A stretch of 64,000 bases of DNA from Argyresthia goedartella. Lineage: Eukaryota > Arthropoda > Insecta > Lepidoptera > Argyresthiidae. The position numbers were made by a program, and so were the translations under genes. The notes under the pieces were generated by a model, which had not been told where the DNA came from, searched no databases, and was given only the letters and a program-made list of their open reading frames with translations. The DNA is taken from positions 31,301,356-31,365,355 of the forward strand of contig OX463815.1 of assembly GCA_949825045.1 (NCBI GenBank), read 5' to 3'. Positions 53,470 to 64,000 of this stretch are shown here, piece after piece. Numbering within the stretch: position 1 is the first letter of the stretch; each line of letters starts with the position of its first letter.

Positions 53470-54300
53470 AAAACTAAGATTTTAGAGCATGGGATCCCTT
53501 TAGATTTTTTTTTGAAACTAGCTTTAAATTACTTGTTAGGAATACAAGTCTTAGTATATACTTTAATTTTCTAATCGAGTCAGGGACATATAGCATCAAT
53601 GATTTTAGCACACTGATGGATATCCAAAAAATATTTATTTTATTTATAAACTGAATATGCATTCCAATTTGTTTAAAATTGTATACACATATTATTTTCA
53701 GAAGTGTTTTACAACTGTGATCGGACACATTTTATATTAAAATGTGTTTAAAAGTAACCTGGCTATTTGATTTCCATCCTTCCTAAAAAAGAAGTCAAAC
53801 TTCTTATCTTGAAGGCTTTATTGAACGAACCAGTAACATAATCATGTAATTATAACATCAAAGAGTTTTAATCTGTAGTCTGTTTTAAACTGTAGTTTCC
53901 AACCCTGTGATTAATCAAATAATTGAAACATAAAATGATAAATGTCAGTCAGAATTATTCAAATATGATTTAAGGATTTTCGGGTTAAATACATGTATTT
54001 GGGGTTCGCTATTTATTTAATGTGAAGGGCAAAATTACCGAAGACAAAATTTTATTACAAAATGTATTCTTACTTACTTGACTATCGTTCTTATTTAAAT
54101 TATTATTGTGAGTTATTTGTTCTTATTTATCAGTAAAAACTTATATTTTTATTATTTTGGCTGCTGTCTTATTATTGTCTTAAGCAATTTATTTAAAAAT
54201 AAACAAAATTGTGGTTTGGCTGTCTTTTATTTTTGTTTGGATCTCCCTCAAAAAGTAGCTAGCCTAAATAATATCAACATCCAACTAATATTATAAATTC
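53470..54300. other. Downstream of exon 9, nothing recognised
   Basis: 3' UTR or intron DNA, depending on isoform. AT-rich with no open frame above 90 codons. Confidence 0.4.
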
Positions 54301-54511
54301 GGAAGTAGCGATGTTTTGATGTTTGGGTCTCAATTACGCTAAAGCGGCTGAACGGATTTGAATGAAATTTAGAACATAGATAGTTTATGAGCTAGATTAA
54401 CATATAGGGTACTTTATAATAATCCGACTGCACCAGAAGGAGGATAACCTTATCTCGGTCAGTGATACTTCTTAGTAACACGCAGATGAAGTTGCGGGTA
54501 TCAGCTAGTAA
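54300..54511 (+). repeat. Dispersed repeat D
   Basis: ATTACGCTAAAGCGGCTGAAC, AATCCGACTGCACCAGAAGG and TTGCGGGTATCAGCTAGTA. The terminal CTAGT fits a Helitron-type CTRR end, but no hairpin was verified. Reverse copy at 29330-29480. Confidence 0.55.
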
Positions 54512-56350
54512 TAAATAAACTTAGCCCTTTAATGTCTCCTCCGAGGGGCAAGAGCCCGGATACGAGTAAAACAATACATTGCATTTCCTTTTATATATAT
54601 ATATATATATATATCTTTGGAGAAGTCATCGATTATTGCCGAAAACATACCAACGAACATATTAACTGTCATTCTCCGCACAAACGTTTACCAGCTAGTT
54701 TTAAAAAGTTCAAAATTAATCCAAAAAAAGCTTTTCCTCATTGCATTATAATTATTTCAGATTGTTGACGTGGGTTTTATGTGACTTTTATGTCAGAAAA
54801 TCAGTATCCGGCACTGTTAGGAAGAGCAACATCCAAAACAGAAATAGTGTTGGCGGTAGATTAACTTTATCTAAGGCCATAATAGCCTAAGAAAGCCACG
54901 TCAACAGGTACTATGATATACTTTACCTTCCTGTTCGCATAAGCATACGAACGATGACAGAATGTAGACAAAACTGACTCACAGGCACACCTCCCGTACG
55001 TACGACAGCGGTTGCCGGAAGCCTATTGATCCTGTGCGAACAAAAAGTATATTTTTTTCTTGCGGGCAATACTGACCGGAAACATTGGAATAATCTACCT
55101 TCTTTAAGGTGTGTCAAACTTGATAAGTCGGGACAAAGAGTACAGTAGAGACGGGAGGCGAATTTCAAAGAAAAAAATTCGCGCAAGGATACCCTCAGTA
55201 CAATGGATTTCTCATAAAGTTGCACTTACCTACATGCCACAAGGTTCGCGATGCATCGTGCACTTTCGGCGCCATGACAGCTCTGCTTTTTATCGGCATA
55301 TCGGTTGGGCTCTGTGCTGCCACGGAATGAGTTTGTTTTCGCCGTTATTCGAAAACTGCTTAGATACCGACCATTATATCTAAAAGGAAATGCACTGTAC
55401 CTGGTATGGTTTTTCCCTTATAGGGTGAAAAACTAGGGACTTGGTCCGCTTCAATGTCTCATTGATCAGTGAACAATACATAACAATGCAGGGATAGCGC
55501 ATAACAGAGTAAAAAACCGTCAGCCTATCTTACCCGGTAGCCATAACGAGAACTAAATTTGCCAGTATAAAATGTCGTTCGTTTGCCATTCACGCTAAAG
55601 AACCCGTCATCACCGTACCAGTTTTTTGGCGCTGTTGGTTACGATGGTTAAGAAGCGACCCTGCAAGGAGGCGTGCAATTACAAGCTGCATCACCCCCAA
55701 AGTCCCTTGCCATACAGACGCTGCGCGATCCGAATACAGCTAACATCACTAAAACTACCATAAAACTATTCACAGCATTACTAATGGGAAATGTCGTCCA
55801 TCACAGCTCAAACTTAAGATCCGTTCGGAACGCTTTGAACGCGACGTAGACGTTGACACTGGCAGATAAACAAACCAATTACAAAATGTAGTTAAATTGT
55901 GTTATTTTTTTGTGTTAGCTTGAATACAGAGGAAATATGGATGGGCTCAGACGGATGGGCGATGATAGCACAACATGACGTCATACCAACCATTTAGAGC
56001 TATCATTTTCGCGCAAACCGTGACTCGGAATGGCCTCTTAAGCGATACAATCGATTATGTTGCGAGTCGGAACGCAATAACCCTACGCTTCAGGCTCTAT
56101 AGTTCAAGACCTATATGTACAGCTATCTTACGGTTTCTTGGCGTGTGAGCGATGTCACCCTCTCTCCTCTCGCCCATGCAAACGTCAGTTTGAATAGAAT
56201 CGGGCTAGGTACGTCAAGAGATTCAGGATGGAGATACTGTTCCCTCCACTATTGCAGGAATCTACTCAGCTATGATGCAGTAGGGTAACCTAGGCGGGCC
56301 GTTGATGACCTCTTGGTAAGGTAAGATTTGGTTAAGTTGAAAAGGTTACG
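54512..56350. other. No gene seen; (TA)n at 54592-54613
   Basis: Anonymous DNA between the two alternative 3' ends of cystinosin. Minus frame 54923-55225 (100 codons) has no recognised family. Confidence 0.4.
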
Positions 56351-56353
56351 TTA

Positions 56354-56710
56354 AGGTGGGTCCAGACAGGTTCTTTTGCCCGTAACGTACCTCCGTATCG
56401 TTGTGGCGTCACCTATCAGGAGATCCACATACTAACCTGTAGCGGAGAACTATTAAGAATTCTGTGGCGGAGATCTCCCTTTTACGGGCCTTATGTGGCT
56501 GCGTCCACGGCGGACGCAGCCACAAGACCTCTTCTATATATAGCCGCCCTCGTCGCTTCATCGTATCAGCGTCGCGATCCAAGAACGCTCGTTTGGACGT
56601 CCGGATCGGCTGGCATCTAGACGCGCCGTACAGAACGGGCGTCCAAACTAGCGTTCTTGGATCGCGACGCGAGCTACGTTATGGACAAAATACCATGTCT
56701 GGACCCGCCT
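56354..56710. mobile_element. Harbinger-like MITE, 357 bp, TTA target duplication
   Basis: Ends AGGTGGGTCCAGACA and TGTCTGGACCCGCCT are inverted with one mismatch. TTA flanks both sides (56351-56353, 56711-56713), the PIF/Harbinger-type target. Inverted similarity continues to about 32 bases. A second internal hairpin at 56571-56669 has 29-base arms containing CGCGATCCAAGAACGCT. Non-coding. Confidence 0.82.
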
Positions 56711-56861
56711 TTAGTTACATCAGGATTTCAGGTTAGATGAACAGCTCCGGACACAATTATTCTGGCGACTTTATTACTTAAGGCCAACACCGGGTCAGTG
56801 AGGCTCCGAATAAATATGTATGTAAATACTTAAATACAAAAAAAAAACATTCATTCATTAT

Positions 56862-57170
56862 TTAAGAGCTACGCTCTTGTCGGTGGAGTTCCTTCCATGC
56901 ACTTCTACTCATTGCCTTCTCCTTGACGTCCTGATACGACACTACATTTATCTTCTTCTTCACTTGGTCCAAGTAGGTTCTCCGTGGTCTACCTCTCTTC
57001 CTTCTCCCCTCTATTTGACCTTCCAGTATAGTTTGGAGGAAGTTGTCGTGCCGTATCAGGTTTCCCATCATCTTCCCTCTTCTATACTCAATAATTTTCA
57101 ACAAAGATCTTTTTTCCCCAATCAACTGCAACATCTCCTCGTTGCTTTTCCTTTTCAAAACAACAAATAC
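56862..57170 (-). pseudogene. LINE ORF2 C-terminal fragment
   Basis: The minus strand reads IEYRRGKMMGNLIRHDNFLQ, TILEGQIEGRRKRGRPRRTY and SAWKELHRQERSS, a C-terminal block common in insect LINE polyproteins. The reverse transcriptase domain is missing. The fragment sits between cystinosin exons 9 and 10. Confidence 0.72.
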
Positions 57171-57739
57171 CCGTTCGAAAAGAAAGCGACATTAGCAGAT
57201 TGTAGTCAGATTTCTATGATGCTGGCATATTTAGTCTTGTTATGTTAATAAGAAACGTAATTATAGCTTGAAATAATGTTTTGTCATTTTCGTGTTTACC
57301 AATATTCTAACGAGGTAGTTATGGAAATATATTCGTCTGATTGTCTGTTTGAGATGAGTTTGTCAACTTTTATTGACGTCGTAAGGTTGAATGGAAATTT
57401 AACGATTGCCACACACCCTCCATTAAAAGCTAGGAGCTACAAAAATCGGTCAAGTACGGGTCGGACGGTTCCGTATCCCGTACGATAAAACTTAAGGACT
57501 AAACAAAGGAAAAAATATATTCGAACTTGGTTTCTATACCAGTTTATCCATCTTTCGATACAGATTGCGGATCCGATGTGAAACCAATTGCGCTATCGAT
57601 GACTTTGTTATATTTCGATGATATTTAAATGACGTTGATTTGGTTTCGTAGAGGCCAGGGATATTAAAATGCATCCCTTGTATGCACCCCTTTTACTTAT
57701 AAAATCTCGTTCATTATTTTTACACATTCTGTGAAAATT
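57171..57739. other. No gene seen; repeat fragment near 57440-57480
   Basis: AAAAATCGGTCAAGTACGGG and GGTTCCGTATCCCG resemble the 5' part of the GGAC-run repeat at 29740. Confidence 0.45.
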
Positions 57740-57925
57740 TCAACTCTACCTTTTACTTAAAACATAAACTTAAGTACACAAAACATAAAAAGAAGTTTGG
57801 TGATCATGTATCCAAACACAATTTGCTGGACATTTATACATTCTGGCAGTCATTTCGAATTTATTGATAGTAAAATAGATGCGGTGCGTTTTTGCGTAAT
57901 CGTTTAAACATAAGCCGTTTAATTT
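57740..57925 (-). mobile_element. Dispersed repeat C
   Basis: AACTTAAGTACACAAAACATA, GATCATGTATCCAAACACAA and TCGTTTAAACATAAGCCG, same order as the copy at 16290-16435. Confidence 0.6.
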
Positions 57926-58164
57926 TAGCGTTATACCTATTGAATTCAACTGACAATAAAATAATATATGGAAAAGACGTGATGCTGTATAGTATGTATT
58001 TATAAAATAATATACGTAAGGTATCTTTAGGTAAACGTTAGGTACGAGTATAGCAACTTAACTCAGCGGATTCCTGCGGTAAAGAGGTACGAGAGGTGCA
58101 ATATTATATGCTATGCCGCACTGCAGAGTAGCGTCATACAGCCGTCTACCTAACAAACATTTTT

Positions 58165-58500
58165 TTTTTGTTGGAGGGGAAAAAATGGAATTACCCATGC
58201 CCAGGAGTCAGACCTCCCTGCTATGTCCGGGTCCCCACATATTGAGCGGGCATCAGCTCGTGTGCTAGATGGACTAAAAACAACCCCTTTGTTTTTACAG
58301 TTGTCTTAGTAAGAATTTACTGTGAGCCATGGCCTCGGTATATGCTGAAGGCTTTCTACCTGCAATTTGCCCTTTTGGGCGATATATATGTGTATATGAT
58401 ATATATATGGGAGGAGTTTGTCTGCTTACCGGATTTTTATGAGCGGGCATCAGCTCATAGTCAACGGGCATGATAGCGGCATGTTAGGGGGGAAAACCTA
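58165..58500 (+). repeat. Dispersed repeat E before the alternative exon
   Basis: GGAATTACCCATGCCCAGGA and CGGGCATCAGCTCGTGTGC match 44475-44560. The unit continues with a TATATATG-rich part and GAGCGGGCATCAGCTCATAG, so the motif occurs twice here. Confidence 0.6.
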
Positions 58501-58687
58501 CCTAACAAACATAATATCCGCTATAGTTAATATGACATAAATTACATATATAGTGTTGCAAACACAGAACTGAAAGTATCTTCCGTCCAATGTTGCCCGC
58601 TATGGCCCGTCGCAACACGGTTTTCTCCCTCAAAAATACTCACCACCCTCTCAAACACCCACTAATACCTCAACCCTTCATCCACAG

Positions 58688-58826
58688 ACAACCTCAGTAC
58701 ATCCTGCTGCCAGGGACAAATGTTTCATCAGACCCTCCCTTAGTCGAAGAAGAAGGTCTACTGGAATGTGACCCACCTGATCAGACTCCGGACTTAGAAG
58801 CTCCTTACCAGGGCCCGCCAGCTTAG
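58688..58826 (+). CDS. ctns: Probable alternative last exon of cystinosin (isoform 2)
   Basis: A long pyrimidine-rich tract ends in TCCACAG at 58681-58687 and opens a 46-codon frame ending in TAG. Phase 2 in matches both exon 7 and exon 8 donors. The peptide begins QPQYILLPGTNVSSDPP and includes EEEGLLECDPPDQTPDL. It offers a tyrosine signal (YILL) and an acidic dileucine signal (EEEGLL), both classical lysosomal sorting motifs and apt for a transporter whose other tail carries YFMV. It could also belong to another gene, but nothing else coding lies between. No RNA evidence was available. Confidence 0.62.
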
Positions 58827-61440
58827 TGGTAGACCGAAATGAGAATTGTGACAGCTTGAAATGCTACTTTTTCGTGCCAGCAGGAAGCTGGGTGAAAAGG
58901 CAGATTTAGTTTTATGATGGAAGAATTTTCTTGTGATGTCATTGGTTTGAATCTTTCATTCCTCTTTGAATAATGGCAAATTTAAAGAGAAACTAAGGAT
59001 TATTTGCCTTTTGTGAGGTGAGGTGAAGTGGTTTGAAAATGCAAGTGATTTTTACCGTGGATAATAGACAAAGAGTAAGAAATATAGCATTTTAAGTTTT
59101 ATTTCATAAGGTTTAGTTATATAACATTTTATTTTTTTAGAACATAGTAATATACATATACCATTTTGTAAACTTTGATTTGTTAACTATCATCAGGTAC
59201 TATTAACACGCTGACTGTGGGGCTTCTGTAAGCTCTTTTTCCTACGTGCGGTATGGGTTCCACCAGCCTCACCTTGCGTACTTCACCAGACGCGATGCGA
59301 TGCGACCCGCTCCACTAAATGGCTTACATCTTCGCGAAAAATTCTTTTTTTAAGTATTATATTCATAGCATTCCTAAAGAGTCAATAACTATGGCCTCGC
59401 CCAGAACTCCGACTAGGTAAAATCGAGAAAACAACGGAAATACAGTATGAGGTTAAAATACCCCATACAGCATCAGATGAGAGGTACATTTCAGATACCT
59501 ATTACTAGTGATGAGAAATGAAGGCCCACGACAAAAAAAAATACGCTTGAAACATATGAAATTTTTATTTGTCTCTTTCCTACAACTTCTTGGAAATGAC
59601 CGCGGCACCAGCGATTGTACGAATTTGAGGCTTAAGGGCCTCATATCGCAGCCAGCGTGTTAAGATAATATTATTTTCTGCGGTATTATAACTGATATTC
59701 TGCACTTACAAAACATGTTCCAAATATGAGTATTATCATTAAATTAAATAGATATAGAAAGATGATTCAATGAAGATCTCAGTAAGACTGTTTTGCGTCA
59801 ATCCGTTAGCCTAGACTTAACAGGACAAATCAATAACAAATATGCCGGACTCATTGAGTTATGGACTTACCTCTGGGTTAGTTGATTGGCGCAAGTGCGG
59901 CTTAGTTTACTGCACTGCTGTAAAGACCGAATAGTATCTAAATAATCTATGACAATATTCCATGTTATCGATATTTTATAGCTTGCAATTTAAGAACTTT
60001 GTAGGATAATTAATTTAAATAGGTAGATAATCAAAATATAGTAAAGCTTTTATTAGCATGTATTTATGGTGTTGTAATGATAAAGGCTATTAATTTAATA
60101 GTTCGTATCAATAAATTATTTTTATGTCCAATTTCGTTTCGGCCAGATCGTAAAAATGATTTCATGATGTGGCCAACGATTTAATGATCTGACCGACCAT
60201 TTCATGAAATTGTTACGAGGTTGGGTTCATGAAAACATGTCATTTTAAAAGCATTCGTGGTGTTTTTTTGGGATATATATCGAATTAACACGAAGACTAT
60301 TCGGGGCTTCTCTGCGCTCGCCCTCTTTAGTTTTTCACCTCAGTGTTTTGCCCAATAAGTTTTCTTCGTTGAATGAAACTTCCAATTCGAACATGATTGG
60401 TTCATAAAATGATAAAATTTATGATCTGGCCGCGATATGCATAATCTCTGTTTTAGTTTTAATGCAATATTTCTTAAAGGATTTTATTTAAATCCCTACC
60501 TAGCGTAACGTGGGTACAAATCTATATAAGTAATACAATATTTAATTATCAGATCTAATTGCGGTATTATTACACTATAATGATAAAATGTCGATTATGA
60601 TTTTGCTGATCCATAAAATTGTGATGCACGTATGCACTTTGTATGGATGTAGGTACCTATATAGGTTTAATGTACATCTTCTCAGACCCAGGCAAATTCC
60701 CTTTGTATTTTGTAAATTAATAAATAACCAAAATTAAGTATGTATTTTTATCAGTTTCCTTTTCCAAATCTAAATTTGTAATATAATACCTACATTCCCG
60801 GGAATTTTGGGCAACTTTCATACAAAGTTCCCAAAAATGCCGGTAACGGCACAAAAGATCAACTCGCAGACAAAACAAATGGTAGTATTCAACAGACCTT
60901 GATACTCATTAGGGACAATACAAAGCGTCCAGATATAAACATGATGTACCTATAGGTACTTACTTCAGTCAAATGTAGGCTAAGAGCACCTATTATCACA
61001 AACCACCAGTGGTCGGAAAACCTTGTATAATTTTGTCGCACTCGTTATTTAATAAATACATTTAGTTTCCCTGTAACCTACTTCTTAACCTCAAATTCAA
61101 TTCAATAACTTACTAATAATAACAATAGGATCCATAGACATACAACAAATAAAACAAATACACACAGAAAATATTTACATTTAAAACTTTATTGTTATTC
61201 CAAAATAATTCGTATTTTGGAAAAATAATAAACTAACTATAATCATTTATTCCAAGAGGTTAGTTAGGCTCCCATATGAGCAATATTAAGGACTGTGTCC
61301 GTTTCTATGTGACATTTGTTTCGGACACCACCCTGAATACATGAATTTCACTTAGCGCGGATTTTCTCTGAACGCATTAATGACCTTGCTTTGTGGTATT
61401 GCACAATACTGTAAAAGCATTATATAACACAGAGCAATTA
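58827..61440. other. 3' UTR of isoform 2 (start) and anonymous DNA
   Basis: Nothing coding recognised. A repeat C remnant is at 60285-60360 (TTAACACGAAGACTATTCGG, GCTCGCCCTCTTTAG). Confidence 0.4.
60110..60115 (+). terminator. Candidate AATAAA for long cystinosin transcript
   Basis: An AATAAA in + orientation about 1.28 kb after the isoform 2 stop. AT-rich DNA gives chance matches, so this is weak. Confidence 0.22.
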
Positions 61441-63089
61441 TAGGTGTATACCTAGAAATAAAACGAAATGTACTTTGTTGCAAATTGGCAACGTCGCGTC
61501 GCATCGCAGAGTGAAATAATCGGCAACGTCGCACGGACGATGGCCGGCCGATTTGTCAAAATCCAAACATTGGACAGAAAACAGCTGATCACCAATGCCG
61601 CCATATTGTACGCACACATGTATACAAGCTTGTGTCGCCATCTGTTGCTAGTTACCGGCGTAATTCGGTTTAAATTCGACTTTGCTATACTAACGCCAAA
61701 CCACCAGCGGATTTTTTTGGAAACGTATGCTGTTAGCGCGCACTAGCACCATCTGGTTTTATGCTAGTTTTAAAGCCGACGCCTTCCAATATGAACTATG
61801 TTACTCTGTCCTAATACTTGCTGCATGCTACAACTGTGTATCATCTAAAAAGTAATAAAAATATGTATCCCAACAGTAAAGTAATAAAATCTCATTAAAT
61901 ACCGGAAATTTATTACCGCTAAAAGGTCATGTCCATACTTTTGCTTTCGTTGCGCTCCTAGGTTTTCCGATCACTGCACATCACACTTTGTCGCACACTT
62001 GGCACAATATCCTTACTATCTTTAGATCTACTGCATTTAAATGCATAATTTTGACAGAAAAAAATACTCTATTTCATAGGCATATGTTCATTAGACGTGT
62101 CAGTAGTGCGCGGAAATGCAACCGGTGCGGAATCGTCCATTTACGTTGTTTGTCCTTCTCGGGTCATGGGTAAGTGATGATGATGTTGTAGTTATTTGAA
62201 AAACGAATGTTCTTTTGCATCAGTAGATAAACTTATGTAACAATAAGAGTACTCCTTTGTTTTTTATTCTGTTTACTCCAAATAAATCGGTGTACGGCGT
62301 TAGGCTTCGATATTACGTATTATCCTTGTACTATACTGGTGTGCGATACAAAGAATTCGTGCGGAGAAATAAAATAATCTTTTTTCCATGTCAAACCTTT
62401 GTTTTTCGTAACATAGAGAGTCTAGGAATAATAATATAGTGGATATAAACAAAAATTCCTAATTACTCACAAATATTAACAACAACATACTCAAAGTTAT
62501 CAAGTACAGAATCTTTTACTTTATTACGTTATTCATGAAGGTGAAATTTGAATATGCGACGTATTATATTATGTCTATCATAGTTACATAGCATTGTCTG
62601 ATTGTTTGTCATGTCACCCTTCGTCGTAGGAATACAATTAGATAAAGGATATAGGCACACGTAAAGAATTGGCCAAAATATCATATAAATACAATACGGT
62701 AAAGGTGAATACCGGTTTTTTTCGGACCCTAGCCAACATTAAATATGATTTATGAAATGAAGTAAAAAAAAAACTTTCTTTTTGAAATCCGCATTTTACG
62801 CCTCTTTTTAAATCCTTAGTTTCTAGGATTCGTGGTTTCTCACGAGCCACGAGAGAACGAGGATAATAATAATAGGTGGTGCGGTGAACAAACGAGTAAG
62901 TGAGCATAATTGAATTTGTGTCAGGACATATTGGCGTCAAAATGTAAAACAAAAACGTTTTTTATTTCATAAATTGCCTCCTGCATAGTATGACGTGAAA
63001 AAAAATGGCGTGACTGGTAAGTCGACCTACATACGTTGGGAGATGCTAGCACGGATCAAAACTAACCATTGTCACTAATACAATTTCGT
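61441..63089. other. No gene seen; less AT-rich patch at 61480-61660
   Basis: 61480-61620 carries GGCAACGTCGC twice, GACGATGGCCGGCCGATTTG and GCCGCCATATTG, unusually GC-rich for the area. It could be a promoter or first exon of a gene beyond the window, or a repeat. Confidence 0.35.
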
Positions 63090-63099
63090 AACCTAGTTC

Positions 63100-63430
63100 T
63101 CAATTCATTTCGATCTGGTTGTGAGCTTGCTTTCTCATTTTTTCAGATGCGTCAATAATCCTTTGTTTCAAAATGTCTACATTTGCGACAGGATGATCAT
63201 CTTGGTACACGATACTCTTCATGTGTCCCCATAAGTAATAATCCATCGGGGTTAGGTCTGGACACCTTGCAGGCCATGGTAGTGGACCTCCTCTCCCGAT
63301 CCATCTGTCTGGGAAATGTCTGGTAGCTTTCACCATTCAAATTTTGAGGCAAGAAAACAGGTCCAATTAAATGGTTATTTATAATTCCCATCCAGACGTT
63401 CATACTGAATCTTCGCTGTGATCCTTTCAC
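63100..63430 (-). pseudogene. Tc1/mariner-type transposase relic
   Basis: The minus strand reads FSMNVWMGIINNHLIGPVFL and PQNLNGESYQTF in one frame, then WIGRGGPLPWPARCPDLTPM and DYYLWGHMKSIVYQDD in another. The part between, which should hold the second catalytic aspartate, is deleted, so the relic is inactive. The family differs from the maT and DD41D copies in this window. Confidence 0.8.
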
Positions 63431-63744
63431 TCTCTTCTTTCTTCGTCAAAACATTTCTTTTCGTCTCGACCTCATTAATTTTTGGATTATTCTAAATGAT
63501 AAAACTTTTTCACATCAGCTGTTCTGTAATGTATTTTCCTCATGAATTGACCTGTTTTGATGTTCATCATCAGAAGTCTACTGCCATTTACAGAAAACCG
63601 CATCAAAATCAGTCCATTCGTTTGACCACTATTCCTTTTTAAGCAGATAACTTTCGAAAGGTTTAACCGATTTTAACAAAACATACTTAAGAACCACCGC
63701 AGAGATGTCTATTTTAATTTACAGAAAACGGCATCAAAATTCGT

Positions 63745-63860
63745 CCACCTGTTTGACTTCTAGAGTGCCACGGACAGGCATACAGACAGACAGACCGACA
63801 GACTGACAGACGCTTCAAACTTATAACACCCCCTTTTGGACATCGGGCGATAAAAATAAA
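63745..63860 (+). repeat. Dispersed repeat end with ACAGAC run
   Basis: GTGCCACGGACAGGCATACAG, ACAGACAGACCGACAGACTG and AACACCCCCTTTTGGACATC, a common 3' part of moth dispersed repeats. Confidence 0.5.
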
Positions 63861-64000
63861 ATAATTTTGCCCTTACAATTAACTTATTAAATTAACTCTA
63901 TTTTTACCTAATACCAGCAAAATACCAGTACTTGAATTAACTAGATCAGGAAAATTGGTGCGAAATATGTCGTAAAGTGGGATTTTTCCTCGAAAACCTT

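Noticed and set aside
56464..56736. 90-codon + frame
   Set aside because: Lies within the Harbinger-like MITE and reads through its inverted arms; no protein family likeness.
58590..58687. Start of a separate small gene, using the ATG at 58590
   Set aside because: The stretch up to 58687 is pyrimidine-rich and ends in a strong acceptor; it reads better as intron before the alternative last exon of cystinosin.

Overview
The window is AT-rich, intron-rich eukaryotic DNA, most likely from a moth or butterfly (Lepidoptera). The evidence is multi-exon coding with GT/AG introns, three families of tRNA-derived SINEs of lepidopteran type, maT and DD41D Tc1/mariner elements, CR1- and RTE-like LINEs, a DIRS-like retroelement, and many hairpin or MITE elements. 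There are no bacterial-type operons, rRNA genes or convincing single-copy tRNA genes. Species cannot be fixed from sequence alone.

One host gene is recognised with confidence: a cystinosin (lysosomal cystine/H+ symporter) homologue on the + strand. Nine coding exons between 32801 and 53404 join in a consistent phase to give 431 residues: a leader, a glycosylated N-terminal domain, two PQ-loop regions and a cytosolic tail. A tenth exon at 58688-58826 has the same acceptor phase and reads as an alternative last exon. The two tails carry different lysosomal sorting signals. The introns are long and filled with repeats.

1-9,600: hairpin element family A/B, a TTAAGG-type MITE, a 49-bp minisatellite with a 481-bp tandem duplication, and a complete but frameshifted DD41D transposon. 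9,600-13,300: an inverted duplication with an RTE-like LINE fragment and nested SINEs. 13,300-19,400: MITEs, foldback elements and a roughly 130-bp tandem array. 19,441-21,301: a 5'-truncated CR1/Jockey-group LINE with an open reverse transcriptase. 22,700-25,700: a decayed DIRS-like retroelement, split by SINEs and by an intact maT transposon. 25,800-32,700: an A/B element and mostly anonymous DNA. 32,778-58,826: the cystinosin gene. Intron 1 holds a second maT copy and a 2.9-kb long-TIR element with a host-like coding exon. Intron 6 holds a 25-unit minisatellite made from the exon 6/intron 6 junction. 58,830-64,000: anonymous DNA and a transposase relic.

The most unusual signals are the exon-junction minisatellite with many decoy splice donors, the alternative cystinosin tails, splice acceptors sitting in transposon sequence, and the 2.9-kb element. 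Exon borders were placed by eye from frame, splice consensus and family resemblance; no alignment or RNA data were available.
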